Shown: positions 6,437 to 15,171, counted from the first letter of the stretch. The stretch is DNA of 16,402 nt from Pseudomonadota bacterium (GCA_022565135.1 JADFKA010000007.1:1-16402), one strand, 5' to 3'. Made by a program: numbers and translations. The notes: generated by a model not told the origin, from the letters alone.

Positions 6437-7390
6437 ATGATCTACGACAACATTTTGCAAACTATCGGCAACACGCCTGTGGTGCGAGTGAACCGCATGG
6501 GCCCTGAAAACGTGGAGATATATGTCAAAGTTGAATCATTCAACCCATTGGCGTCGGTAAAAGATCGCCTCGCATTCGCTATCATTAACGACGCTTTGCA
6601 AAAAGAGCAGCTGCAACCCGGACAGACCGTCGTCGAAGCAACATCTGGCAATACGGGTATCTCGCTCGCCATGGTCTGCGCAGCCACAGGACATCCGTTC
6701 GTTGCAACCATGGCCGATTCGTTTTCAATTGAACGTCGCAAGATCATGCGTGGGTTGGGTGCAAAGGTCATATTGACTCCGGCCGCTGAGCGCGGTACTG
6801 GCATGGTCAGGAGAGCCGAAGAACTCGCGGAAAAACACGGCTGGTTCCTGGCGCGCCAGTTCGAGAATCCGGCTAATCCCGATTATCACGCCAGTACGAC
6901 GGGTCCCGAAATACTGTGCGATTTCGCGGATCGGCGCCTCGACTACTGGGTAACCGGCTATGGGACCGGCGGCACGATGACCGGTGCGGGAAGGGTCATC
7001 AAGGCAGCCAGGCCCGACGTGACCATTGTGGCAACGGAGCCTGACGCTGCGGCATTGCTTGCCGGAAGTGAATGGAGTCCACACAAGATTCAGGGCTGGA
7101 CGCCGGACTTCATACCCGAGGTCCTTGATCGGGACATCTACGACGAATTGATGTCGGTCAGCGACCATCGTGCGATCGAGGTAGCACGAGAATTGGCGGT
7201 CAAGGAAGGAATTTTCGCGGGTATTTCGTCGGGTGCAACGCTTGCGACCGCCCTCGATGTAGCCGAAAAAGCGCCGGATGGCTCGGTCATACTCGCGATG
7301 TTGCCGGATACGGGTGAACGGTATTTGTCGACGCCACTTTTCGAGGGCGTCAACGAGGGATCGGACGACGACTGGTTGGCATCGCTCTAA
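6437..7390 (+). CDS. cysK: Cysteine synthase, CysK type (O-acetylserine sulfhydrylase)
   Basis: A 317-residue fold-type II PLP enzyme that makes L-cysteine from O-acetylserine and sulfide in the cytoplasm. The PLP lysine is K42 in NPLASVKDRLA. The substrate loop TSGNTG is at 69-74, the phosphate-binding GTGGT at about 176-180, and the PLP-ring serine lies in GISSGAT at about 262-268. Details such as FSIERRKIMRGLGA, PHKIQGWTPDFIPEVL and GERYLSTPLF fit CysK better than CysM, although CysM cannot be fully excluded by eye. ATG 6437 has GGGAAA five bases upstream. It is divergent from cysB, so control by CysB is likely. A hairpin (7391-7419) directly follows the stop codon. Confidence 0.9.
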   Translation: MIYDNILQTIGNTPVVRVNRMGPENVEIYVKVESFNPLASVKDRLAFAIINDALQKEQLQPGQTVVEATSGNTGISLAMVCAATGHPFVATMADSFSIERRKIMRGLGAKVILTPAAERGTGMVRRAEELAEKHGWFLARQFENPANPDYHASTTGPEILCDFADRRLDYWVTGYGTGGTMTGAGRVIKAARPDVTIVATEPDAAALLAGSEWSPHKIQGWTPDFIPEVLDRDIYDELMSVSDHRAIEVARELAVKEGIFAGISSGATLATALDVAEKAPDGSVILAMLPDTGERYLSTPLFEGVNEGSDDDWLASL

Positions 7391-7419
7391 TTTACCTAAA
7401 GTACTGAATCTTTGGTAAA
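7391..7419 (+). other. Hairpin directly after the cysteine synthase gene
   Basis: TTTACC (7391-7396) plus AAAG (7398-7401) pair with CTTT (7410-7413) plus GGTAAA (7414-7419), leaving one bulged T and an 8-base loop. It begins one base after the stop codon. The stem is AT-rich and is followed by A residues, not a T-run, so it is a poor intrinsic terminator but may stabilise the mRNA 3' end. Confidence 0.5.
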
Positions 7420-7500
7420 AAATCGTTTCACATGAGACCTGAGTCACAGCGAAATTAGTGGCCAGCTGGCATCGTGTGGCATTCCCGGTACACCGCCAAT

Positions 7501-7508
7501 AAAGGGGG
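7501..7508 (+). promoter_or_regulatory. Ribosome-binding site fixing a TTG start
   Basis: AAAGGGGG ends six bases before TTG 7515. No ATG or GTG in this frame sits at a comparable distance, so the site decides the start of the GGDEF/EAL gene. Confidence 0.65.
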
Positions 7509-7514
7509 CCAGCG

Positions 7515-9731
7515 TTGTCAGCAGATCTGCACGACCTGCAAACAAGAAAAAGCATCGGCAAGGCCAAGAACCTGCTGCACTCGCTCGTCCCGAGGGCACA
7601 ATGTTTCTGTTTCTACGATGAAAATCGCCAGTGTGTATGGAGCAGTGACGGAGCTGACGATTACGAAATCGATAACTTCATTGCCGACCTTCCCGACGAA
7701 ATAATTATTGAGCTGAATTCCGACGGCGACTGTTTTAGACGAACACTGACCTCAGGTCGCACACTACTTGTTCTTCCAGTATGTGGTGACAAGGACACGA
7801 GACTGGGCTTGCTCGTTGCGGTGTTCTCACGTAATGCCGGCAAGGCATCATCATTCAATCCGAATATGCTCGCGAATATTCTGCTGCCAGCTGTGGATGT
7901 AATCGGCGAAGGGCTGCTCCAGAGTCAGCAACTTCGGGACGCAAACGGGATTGTCGACAATATCAAGAAAGAATTGTCGATCATCTATGAAGTCGATGAG
8001 AAAATTCACGGCATGTTACACAGTCATGCGGGGCTTGCTCAACTCGTCGGGCAAAGTGGCCGATTCCTTGGCATCGCTTATAGCGTGTTGCTGATACCGG
8101 CAAAACGTATTCGCATCAGCGCCACTCATTCGAGCTGGAAAAACGTCAAGCGAAAAGTGCTCGACCGCTATCTGATTGAGCAATTGATGCCGAGACTCGA
8201 GGGAGAGCGCAAGCCGGTTGTGTTCGAGATCCCGGGCATCGATGGCGCCAAAAACGTCGGTGAGCAAGGATATCAAACATTGCTATGCCCACTTGTGGAC
8301 AGGCATGGTAACCTCGAAGGCGTTCTTGCATTGCTCGGTCGCGTGGAAGACCAGTCGTTTACGAAAGCTGAGCGGCGCTTCATGGTGCACATCGTTCGCA
8401 AAGTAGAATTCGTGATTGAGCGTTCATTCGATGCCATGACCGGGTTAATGAACCGATCCGGATTCGAGGCGCAACTGATTGAATCGTCGAAATCGCTGGC
8501 CGGTCCTGCAGACATGCATCAGCTTATCTATTTGGATCTGGACAATCTGCAACTCGTCAATGATACATTTGGGCGAGAAGCCGGTGACATCGTCATCACG
8601 CGATTCGCTCGATTGCTCGACGTAGATTTATCGAGAAATGCTGTAGTATCACGATTGACTGGCGACGATTTTTGCATACTACTGACTCATTCGGATAGCG
8701 ATACCGCGTTGCAACTTGCGCATCAAATTCGCGACAGTGGTCAGTCCCTGCGCTACCTCGAGGGCGACAAGTCGTTGCAAATTACGATGAGTATCGGCAT
8801 TGCCGAGTTCAACATTCACTCCGGAGACGATGGCAGTGCCCTGACAACGGCGCGCATGGCATGCGAAGCGGCAAAGGATCATGGTCGCGATCGTATTGAA
8901 GTCTATGACGAGAATAACCTGAGCATTATTCGTCGCCACGACGACATGCAACTCGTGACGGATATTCAGCAGGCACTGGACGACGAAGGATTCGAGCTGC
9001 TGGCGCAACCGATAGTCAGTCTCAAGAATACTGAAGGTCAACCACGATTCGAGGTCCTCTTGCGCATGCGAGACAGCGAAGGCAACCACGTACCGACAAA
9101 AGCACTGTTCTCGGCGGCCGAGCGTTATCGTTTGATGCCGCAGATTGACCGCTGGGTAACGTCGGCGACGATTGCGAAACTTGCGTCGCAGGCCGAGTGT
9201 GTAAACGCAGCACAAGCCATTTTCTCGATAAATCTGTCGGGACAATCACTGAGCGATGATGACATTCTCGAGTTTATTGACGAAGAAATCAGAGTAAGCG
9301 GAATTCCGGCGGAGAGGCTGTGTTTTGAAGTTACTGAATCGGCGGCCATCTCTAACCTGACAAAAGCTCAATTATTCATTGATGAGCTACGCAAGCGAGG
9401 TTGCCGGATATCGCTGGATGACTTCGGTGTCGGATTGAGTTCATTCGCTTATCTAAAAAACTTCAACGTCGATACACTTAAGATCGATGGTGCTTTTATT
9501 CGCGACATCACCGACAACCGGATCTCGGAATCGATGGTGGCGGCCATTACCCAGGTTGCCAAGGTACTTGGACTTGAGACAGTGGCCGAGTACGTCGGGT
9601 CTGTTAAGACACGCAAGTTGATCACTAAACTTGGTGTTGATTATGCTCAGGGCCACTCGATTGGGCGACCCATTCCCCTCGATGATGCGCTACAACAACT
9701 GTCGGAAAACGTGCGCTCCGGAACCGCGTAG
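7515..9731 (+). CDS. GAF-GGDEF-EAL protein; likely cyclic-di-GMP phosphodiesterase
   Basis: 738 residues, no signal peptide or membrane helix. The N-terminal ~300 residues form sensory sequence, with a GAF-like domain at about 165-300 following a helical linker. The GGDEF domain (about 304-470) carries a degenerate motif, T382-G-D-D-F386, instead of GGDEF, and GREAGD instead of GHxxGD, so diguanylate cyclase activity is doubtful. The EAL domain (about 480-730) keeps every catalytic position: E513 (EVLLR), N573, E608 (EVTES), D635-D636 (DDFGVG), K656 (KIDG), E692 and Q712 (QGHSIGRP). It should therefore hydrolyse cyclic di-GMP, with the GGDEF half possibly acting as a GTP-sensing or structural domain. 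It starts 124 bp after cysK and ends 63 bp before glnE. Cotranscription with glnE is possible. Confidence 0.9.
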   Translation: MSADLHDLQTRKSIGKAKNLLHSLVPRAQCFCFYDENRQCVWSSDGADDYEIDNFIADLPDEIIIELNSDGDCFRRTLTSGRTLLVLPVCGDKDTRLGLLVAVFSRNAGKASSFNPNMLANILLPAVDVIGEGLLQSQQLRDANGIVDNIKKELSIIYEVDEKIHGMLHSHAGLAQLVGQSGRFLGIAYSVLLIPAKRIRISATHSSWKNVKRKVLDRYLIEQLMPRLEGERKPVVFEIPGIDGAKNVGEQGYQTLLCPLVDRHGNLEGVLALLGRVEDQSFTKAERRFMVHIVRKVEFVIERSFDAMTGLMNRSGFEAQLIESSKSLAGPADMHQLIYLDLDNLQLVNDTFGREAGDIVITRFARLLDVDLSRNAVVSRLTGDDFCILLTHSDSDTALQLAHQIRDSGQSLRYLEGDKSLQITMSIGIAEFNIHSGDDGSALTTARMACEAAKDHGRDRIEVYDENNLSIIRRHDDMQLVTDIQQALDDEGFELLAQPIVSLKNTEGQPRFEVLLRMRDSEGNHVPTKALFSAAERYRLMPQIDRWVTSATIAKLASQAECVNAAQAIFSINLSGQSLSDDDILEFIDEEIRVSGIPAERLCFEVTESAAISNLTKAQLFIDELRKRGCRISLDDFGVGLSSFAYLKNFNVDTLKIDGAFIRDITDNRISESMVAAITQVAKVLGLETVAEYVGSVKTRKLITKLGVDYAQGHSIGRPIPLDDALQQLSENVRSGTA

Positions 9732-9794
9732 AACGCCGCTACCCGAGGATGGCGACAATGCGAGACGCTGCGCCGGACTGTTAGAATTCCCGGC

Positions 9795-12701
9795 ATGGAA
9801 GTCACGTTGAACTCGACGTCACTGGCAGCGATTAGATCGCTGCCCGAAAACCTGCAGAGTACTGCATTGCGTTGGTTTGAACGATACGACGCTGCCTACA
9901 AGGGACGCGAAATACCAAAAGACATGATTGCGGCGCTGACTCGTGTCGTCGCCTGCAGCGATTTTGCGGCGAGTACGGCGCTTAAAGAGTGGTCGTGGCT
10001 TGAGGAGCACCGAGAATCGTTGCAAGAACCGCCTGAATCTTCAACGCTAATTGAATTCGCAAGATCGATCGCAGCCAGCGATCAATCTATCGACACGGTC
10101 AAACAACAATTGCGACAGTTCCGCAACCGCTATCTATTGCGGGTTATCTGGCGGGAAATCGAGGGCAATGCGTCACTTCGTGAAACACTCATTGCGCTTT
10201 CTACACTGGCAGATCGGCTTCTCGATGGTGTGGCCGGCTATGCGCGGCGTCTAATCCATGATCGTTACGGCGTCGTCTGCGATGAGGATGGTGAGCCGGT
10301 ACCGATCGTTATTCTCGGTATGGGCAAATTGGGTGGCAACGAATTGAATTTCTCTTCCGACATCGACCTAATATTTTTGTATTCGGTTGGTATAGAAAGC
10401 GATGGTAAGCGCCGGCTGAGTGCGCAGGAGTATTTCACACGATTGTCACGATACATTGTCAGTTTGTTGGACGAAGTTACCAGCGACGGGTTCGTATTTC
10501 GAGTCGATACTCGTTTACGGCCATTTGGCGACAGTGGTCCGCCCGTGGTCAGTTTCGCGGCACTGGAGTCCTACCTGTTACAGCATGGCCGAAGCTGGGA
10601 GCGTTATGCCTATATCAAGGCGCGCATCGTCGGTCCTGCGCCGCCGGCCAGGATCGCAAACGAACTCAACAAAAGTCTAATCGCTCCATTCGTCTATCGA
10701 CGCTACCTCGACTACGGTGTCTTTGAATCATTGCGTGACATGCAGGCGTTGATTGCTGCTGAGGTCAGGCGCCGCGAACTCTCGGATAATATCAAGCTCG
10801 GACCGGGCGGTATTCGGGAAATTGAGTTCATCGTGCAATCACTACAACTTGTACGAGGCGGCAGGCAGCATGACTTGCAGGAGCGCGAGTTGCAGACAGT
10901 GCTGCCGAGGCTCGTCGGACACCATGTCATGAGCGATGTTGATGCCAGGGAACTTCTCGATGCCTACAAATTTCTTCGTCGAATCGAGAATTTCATTCAG
11001 GCCATTCGAGATCAACAGACACATGAATTGCCTATTGATGAAATCGACCGCGCGCGGCTATGCCTGGCGATGCGATATCAGAATTGGGATTCGTTGTTGC
11101 AAACTTTAGAAACACATCGACGTAAGGTAACGCGACAGTTCGAGAAAATTACGTTTCGCAGCAATGACGACGCGGTTGTCGATCGCCTCAAGAAGCAATT
11201 CAGAGATCTTTGGGGAAAGGCAGGATCGGCCGCGGAGTGGACAGATATTCTCGATAAGGAAGGCTTCGCTGAGGCAAGTGACTTGGCGCTGTCGCTTACC
11301 GGGTTTGCAAATATGCGGGCGACGCAGCAGATCGACGTACCGTCGCGCCAACGGTTGCGGAAGTTTATACCGGAACTCCTGATATTGCTCAAAGACAGCA
11401 CCGAACCACTGCTGGCATTGCGGCGAACGTTGGCGGTCATCGAGAAAGTGGTGCGGCGCAGCGCTTACATCGCATTATTGAACGAAAATGCTCACGCCAT
11501 GAGGCGACTTGTCAACCTTTGTGAACGTAGCGCTTATGTGGCTGGTCAGATCGCAAGGTATCCAATGTTACTCGATGAGTTGCTCGATCCGCGAATATAC
11601 TCGACGCGAATGACTCGCGAAAATCTTGATGTCGAATTGCAACAGCGTATGGATTCCAGACGCACCGATGACGGTGAGTCACAGATTGAAATACTCGGGC
11701 AGTTTCAGCGTTCCAGTCAGTTTCGCATCGCATTAGCTGACCTCTATGGAGGCTTGCCGATCATGCGTGTAAGCGATTGTCTGACTGACCTGGCCGAAGC
11801 AGTATTGAACCATGCGCTGAGTGTCGTCTGGGAAGACATGACGAATAAACATGGTGTGCCGGAATATCTCGTGAACGGTGGCGTGTACACGGCCGGCTTC
11901 GGCATCATTGCCTACGGAAAGCTCGGCGGCCTCGAATTGTCGTACGGATCAGATCTTGATCTTGTGTTTTTGCATAATTCGCATGGCGAGAAGCAGATGA
12001 CGAACGGCGAAAAACGGCTGGATAATTCGATGTTTTTTATGCGCTTGGTGCGTCGTCTCGTGCATCTTCTGACAGTACAAACCGGTTCGGGGTTGCTTTA
12101 CGAAGTGGACACGAGATTGCGACCCGATGGTCAGTCGGGTCTGCTCGTGACCAGTGTCGATGCCTACGAGCAGTACCAGGAAGAAAATGCCTGGACCTGG
12201 GAGCACCAGGCATTGCTCAGGGCGCGCCCTGTCGCCGACAACGCTGAGATTGCGCGGGAATTTGAGCGAATTCGCGCGGATACGCTAACTGACCGGGTGC
12301 ATCATGAGGCGCTGTGCGACGATGTTATGTCGATGCGTCGTCGCATGCGTGGGAAACTCGACAAGAGTGATGCACAGTATTTCGACCTCAAACAGGGCAG
12401 CGGCGGCATAAGCGATATCGAGTTCATCGTTCAATACCTCGTGCTCAAAAATGCGCGCGGGCACCGATCCGTGATTCGATACTCAGACAACATGCGTCAA
12501 CTTGACTCACTTGCGGCGGCAGGCTGTCTTGCTCCGGATCTTGCGCTACGCTTGCAGTACACCTATCGAATGTATCGCTTAAGACTGCATCACCTGTCTT
12601 TAGACGATCGGCCGTCAATTGTCGACAAGGATGACTTCGTGAGCGAGCGCGAGTTCATCAGAGAGGTTTGGGACGATACTTTTGGCATTGATAGCTCATA
12701 A
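9795..12701 (+). CDS. glnE: Bifunctional glutamine synthetase adenylyltransferase/deadenylase
   Basis: 968 residues against about 946 in E. coli; complete. Two nucleotidyltransferase domains are visible. The N-terminal one has GMGKLGG (176-182) with the metal pair D189-x-D191 (FSSDIDLIF) and is the deadenylylating half in the family. The C-terminal one has YGKLGG (707-712) with D720-x-D722 (YGSDLDLVF) and is the adenylylating half. Other conserved stretches are FVFRVDTRLRPFG, KLGPGGIREIEFIVQ, ARYPMLLDELLDP, YEVDTRLRPDG and WTWEHQALLRARPV. The enzyme adjusts glutamine synthetase activity to nitrogen supply in response to PII proteins. ATG 9795 is the natural start, with a weak ribosome-binding site. 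The stop TAA (12699-12701) is followed by a likely promoter for the next small gene. Confidence 0.97.
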   Translation: MEVTLNSTSLAAIRSLPENLQSTALRWFERYDAAYKGREIPKDMIAALTRVVACSDFAASTALKEWSWLEEHRESLQEPPESSTLIEFARSIAASDQSIDTVKQQLRQFRNRYLLRVIWREIEGNASLRETLIALSTLADRLLDGVAGYARRLIHDRYGVVCDEDGEPVPIVILGMGKLGGNELNFSSDIDLIFLYSVGIESDGKRRLSAQEYFTRLSRYIVSLLDEVTSDGFVFRVDTRLRPFGDSGPPVVSFAALESYLLQHGRSWERYAYIKARIVGPAPPARIANELNKSLIAPFVYRRYLDYGVFESLRDMQALIAAEVRRRELSDNIKLGPGGIREIEFIVQSLQLVRGGRQHDLQERELQTVLPRLVGHHVMSDVDARELLDAYKFLRRIENFIQAIRDQQTHELPIDEIDRARLCLAMRYQNWDSLLQTLETHRRKVTRQFEKITFRSNDDAVVDRLKKQFRDLWGKAGSAAEWTDILDKEGFAEASDLALSLTGFANMRATQQIDVPSRQRLRKFIPELLILLKDSTEPLLALRRTLAVIEKVVRRSAYIALLNENAHAMRRLVNLCERSAYVAGQIARYPMLLDELLDPRIYSTRMTRENLDVELQQRMDSRRTDDGESQIEILGQFQRSSQFRIALADLYGGLPIMRVSDCLTDLAEAVLNHALSVVWEDMTNKHGVPEYLVNGGVYTAGFGIIAYGKLGGLELSYGSDLDLVFLHNSHGEKQMTNGEKRLDNSMFFMRLVRRLVHLLTVQTGSGLLYEVDTRLRPDGQSGLLVTSVDAYEQYQEENAWTWEHQALLRARPVADNAEIAREFERIRADTLTDRVHHEALCDDVMSMRRRMRGKLDKSDAQYFDLKQGSGGISDIEFIVQYLVLKNARGHRSVIRYSDNMRQLDSLAAAGCLAPDLALRLQYTYRMYRLRLHHLSLDDRPSIVDKDDFVSEREFIREVWDDTFGIDSS

Positions 12702-12716
12702 TCCTGGCTGAATGCT

Positions 12717-12722
12717 TATAAT
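12717..12722 (+). promoter_or_regulatory. Possible -10 promoter element
   Basis: A perfect TATAAT hexamer just after the glnE stop, placed to start a transcript near 12729, ahead of the GTG at 12757. The -35 region (about 12694) is not a clear match. It argues against an ATG start at 12712, which would lie upstream of the hexamer. Confidence 0.4.
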
Positions 12723-12756
12723 CACCGACTGGACACATCACATACCGGGACCCACA

Positions 12757-12969
12757 GTGGCATCCAGAGCAGGCAGCGTCGACCAGGACCTTATTCCCGC
12801 CAACGTGCAGCATCGTTACCGGGTGCGCCATACGGACATACCACTGTCGTGTCCGATGCCCGGCATGTACCTGTGGAATTCACATCCCAAAGTGTTCTTG
12901 CCGGTCGAGGAGACGGGTGAGGCGAAGTGCCCCTATTGTGGGGCGCAATACTTTCTCGACGACGATTGA
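12757..12969 (+). CDS. Small zf-CHCC zinc-binding protein
   Basis: A 70-residue protein of the zf-CHCC family (related to the zinc domain of the NDUFS6 subunit of complex I). The core CPMPGMYLWNSHPKVFLP...AKCPYCGAQY gives the four ligands C32, H43, C58 and C61 (C-x10-H-x14-C-x2-C). The precise role of these bacterial proteins is not settled. The frame also contains an ATG at 12712, but I prefer GTG 12757: the extra 15 residues are not family-like and the TATAAT hexamer lies inside them. GGGA at 12749-12752 is a modest ribosome-binding site. The gene follows glnE closely and precedes a long gene-free region. Confidence 0.88.
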   Translation: MASRAGSVDQDLIPANVQHRYRVRHTDIPLSCPMPGMYLWNSHPKVFLPVEETGEAKCPYCGAQYFLDDD

Positions 12970-13522
12970 CTTACATGCGCCTGCCCACTAGCAGCCTGCC
13001 GAGCAATAGAGAGGTAGATCGAGAAACGCGCTCTTAAATATCTTTAAAATCTCTTAAAATCGCCGAAAGATCAAAACTCTGCGATAATGCTATACCGAAG
13101 CTCGAAAACTGTTTACTGTCGATACTTCGGCAATAATGACTGACAAAGATGCTAAATAGACCGATAATCGTCGAAAATACTAAACTCTGCCGAACGTCAT
13201 CTGATCAGATGCTTGCAAGTTCAGCCAAAAAATTTTCGCAGAGTGAGAAAATTGCTCGAAATAACGATTTCGTCGGCTAAATAGCCTTTAAAATTGTCAA
13301 AAACATTATGAAAATCTGTAAATTATCAGAAATTCAAATAAGCTGAGTCAGGATCAAAATGGCATTGAAACTCAGTAAGAAAAGTCTCGAAAATCTGTAA
13401 AATAGCTATAACTAGTCTAAAAAAGCCCAAAAAAACGCTAAAAAGACGAAATTTTGAAACTGATGGAAGAGCGCTGATGACCAAGGTGTTAAACTCGGCG
13501 CCGCCAGCAAAAGGACAAACCT
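12970..13522. other. Gene-free, A-tract-rich region with about 10-bp phasing
   Basis: About 550 bp with no credible gene on either strand. From 13021 to 13452 the plus strand carries dozens of A-runs of 3 to 7 bases, with few matching T-runs. Many are spaced one helical turn apart: starts at 13036, 13046, 13056, 13066, 13073, and again 13380, 13390, 13399, 13419, 13429, 13440, 13449. Phased A-tracts bend DNA, so strong intrinsic curvature is expected. Short repeats occur: TTAAAATCTC twice in tandem (13044-13063, last base varies) and GAAAATCTGTAAA at 13310-13322 and 13389-13401. The promoter of kdkA should lie at the right end. Roles such as nucleoid-protein binding are inference. Confidence 0.75.
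13509..13515 (+). promoter_or_regulatory. Ribosome-binding site fixing the TTG start of kdkA
   Basis: AAAAGGA lies seven bases before TTG 13523 and no ATG is available nearby in this frame, so the start codon is most likely TTG. Confidence 0.6.
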
Positions 13523-14254
13523 TTGACCGAAACTGTCGAAAAAACAAACACCGGAGCCATTCTTTACGACAGGTCCATTATCAGTGAAATAAACGAGGCA
13601 CACTTTGTCGCAGGCGGCTGGTCGCATGCTGAGCCAGTGACTGGCTCATTAGGGTCGGCCGGACGCGGCAATACAATGTATGTGGGCCACGTTCCCCGGC
13701 AGTTTGTGCTGCGGCATTATGTGCGCGGCGGTCTGATAGGCAAGTTGATTCACGATACGTACGTATGGACGGGCGAGGGAAATTCCCGGCCGTTTGTCGA
13801 ATGGCGCATGCTGGCAAAAATGGCCGAGAGCGGTTTATGCGTGCCGCGCCCGGCGGCGGCGCGATATCGCAGAATTGGGCCCTTCTATACGGCAGATCTC
13901 ATTACGGTACGAATCCCGGGTGTGCAGCCACTGTCAGTGCATATTGGCAAACGTTCATTAGGTGCTGAATTCTGGCAGTCCATTGGCACCGCTATCGCAA
14001 AGTTTCATGCCGATGGTGTTTGCCATGCCGACATGAATGCCCATAACCTGCAGATCGATGCTGAGGGTAAGCTCTGGATGCTTGATCTCGATCGCGGTCG
14101 CTTGCTTGCGCCTGGGCCCTGGCAACAGAAAACGCTCAGCAGGTTGCATCGCTCGCTGGAAAAAATCAAATCAATCGACCCGCATATTCATTATACGCGG
14201 GAGAACTGGGAGCAGTTTCTCGAGGGCTATTTCGACGTGTCGAGGTCAGCGTAG
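13523..14254 (+). CDS. kdkA: 3-deoxy-D-manno-octulosonic acid (Kdo) kinase
   Basis: 243 residues, the usual length of KdkA, which phosphorylates the 4-position of Kdo in the lipopolysaccharide inner core using ATP. The protein has the lipopolysaccharide-kinase fold: GGWSHAEPVTGSLGSAGRG (31-49) as the nucleotide loop region, the Lys/Arg-rich strand VLRHYVRGGLIGKL (62-75), E94 in the following helix, the catalytic loop CHADMNAHN (167-175, Asp170 and Asn175) and the metal-binding LDLDRG (187-192). The TTG start is supported by a well-placed ribosome-binding site. The upstream DNA is the phased A-tract region. The 3' end overlaps the convergent acyltransferase gene by 28 bp. Both genes act on the same lipopolysaccharide core/lipid A region. 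Confidence 0.92.
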   Translation: MTETVEKTNTGAILYDRSIISEINEAHFVAGGWSHAEPVTGSLGSAGRGNTMYVGHVPRQFVLRHYVRGGLIGKLIHDTYVWTGEGNSRPFVEWRMLAKMAESGLCVPRPAAARYRRIGPFYTADLITVRIPGVQPLSVHIGKRSLGAEFWQSIGTAIAKFHADGVCHADMNAHNLQIDAEGKLWMLDLDRGRLLAPGPWQQKTLSRLHRSLEKIKSIDPHIHYTRENWEQFLEGYFDVSRSA

Positions 14255-15171
14255 TAATCGGGATAGCCATCCGGCAGATCTTTGAATTTTCTGTGCACCC
14301 ATAGATATTGTTCGGGGCAAGTGCGGATATAGTCTTCGAGTACCTGCACGTACTTTTTGGTGTCGGCAACAGGATCGTCGCTAGGAAAATCTGGCAACGG
14401 CGGCAGGATTGTCAATTCGTAACGCCCGTTGGGCAGTCGACGCGGGAAATACGGTAACGTGACCGCCTTTCCAAGGCGGGCGAGCGTTGACGTCGCTATC
14501 GTGTGCATTGAGGGAACGCCAAAGAATGGAATCACCTCCGAGCCCTTGCGGCTGAAACTCTGATCCGGTGCGTACCAGACCGGTCGACCTTTGCGGAGAC
14601 TTCTGATCATAGCCTTGATGTCTCTTTTCTCGATCGTCGATGCGGCCGAGCGCTCACGGCCTGTCCGTAACACTTCTGTCGAAAATTCGCTGCGGTTTTT
14701 GCGATAAACGGCATCGAACGGCGGGCAGTTGACGCTCAGGACCCGGCCACTGATTTCCAGCGTCGTGAAATGGGCGCTGAGCAAGATGATGCCTTTGCCG
14801 GTGTCGAGTGCAGCCTGCAGGTGCTCGAGCCCCGACAACGTTGTCATTGCAATAAGCTTTTCATCCGATGCCCAGCGACCGAGTCCCATTTCGATCACCG
14901 ACATTCCAAGCGCTTCAAAATGTCGTCGCACCAGGGCCACGCGTTCCTGCGATGCCATGTCGGGAAAGCACAACTCAATATTGCGAAGCACTATCGCCCG
15001 GCGCTTGATAGCGATTCGATGTGCCAGGCGGCCGAAGTTTTTGCCGATGCTCATCGACACTGAGTGCGGTAGCAGGCAAATGATGCGCAACAAGGCGAGA
15101 CCAAGCCAGTTCGGCCAGTACTTCGGTGCCCAGAAGTAATACAGTGGTTTACGGTCGGTGGCCATCGCCAC
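14227..15171 (-). CDS. lpxL: Lipid A biosynthesis acyltransferase, LpxL type
   Basis: 314 residues of the LpxL/LpxM family, inner-membrane enzymes that add a secondary acyl chain to Kdo2-lipid A from acyl-ACP. The catalytic HX4E dyad is H134-FTTL-E139. Family features include an N-terminal membrane-associated segment (about 22-36), RNIELCFPD (63-71), YRKNR near 156-160, WYAPDQSF and FFGV. LpxL is preferred over LpxM, but the distinction by eye is uncertain. The start may be GTG 15171 or ATG 15165; both give the same core protein. It lies 58 bp downstream of the aspartoacylase-family gene on the same strand, so cotranscription is possible. Confidence 0.9.
   Translation of the reverse strand: MAMATDRKPLYYFWAPKYWPNWLGLALLRIICLLPHSVSMSIGKNFGRLAHRIAIKRRAIVLRNIELCFPDMASQERVALVRRHFEALGMSVIEMGLGRWASDEKLIAMTTLSGLEHLQAALDTGKGIILLSAHFTTLEISGRVLSVNCPPFDAVYRKNRSEFSTEVLRTGRERSAASTIEKRDIKAMIRSLRKGRPVWYAPDQSFSRKGSEVIPFFGVPSMHTIATSTLARLGKAVTLPYFPRRLPNGRYELTILPPLPDFPSDDPVADTKKYVQVLEDYIRTCPEQYLWVHRKFKDLPDGYPDYYADLDTSK

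Noticed and set aside
7391..7419. Rho-independent terminator
   Set aside because: The stem is AT-rich and is followed by A residues, not a T-run, on the plus strand; kept only as a hairpin.
6725..7567. 280-codon open frame opposite the cysteine synthase
   Set aside because: Antisense shadow of a strongly conserved enzyme; the translation is Cys/Arg-rich with no domain.
8679..9245. 188-codon open frame opposite the GGDEF/EAL gene
   Set aside because: Antisense shadow; no recognisable motif and no ribosome-binding site.
13021..13452. CRISPR array or replication origin
   Set aside because: No repeat of constant length with unique spacers; no recognisable DnaA-box cluster or origin-linked genes nearby.
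13326..13547. 73-codon Phe-rich open frame on the minus strand
   Set aside because: It is the complement of A-tracts (TTT gives Phe); no ribosome-binding site or family signal, and it overlaps the start of kdkA.
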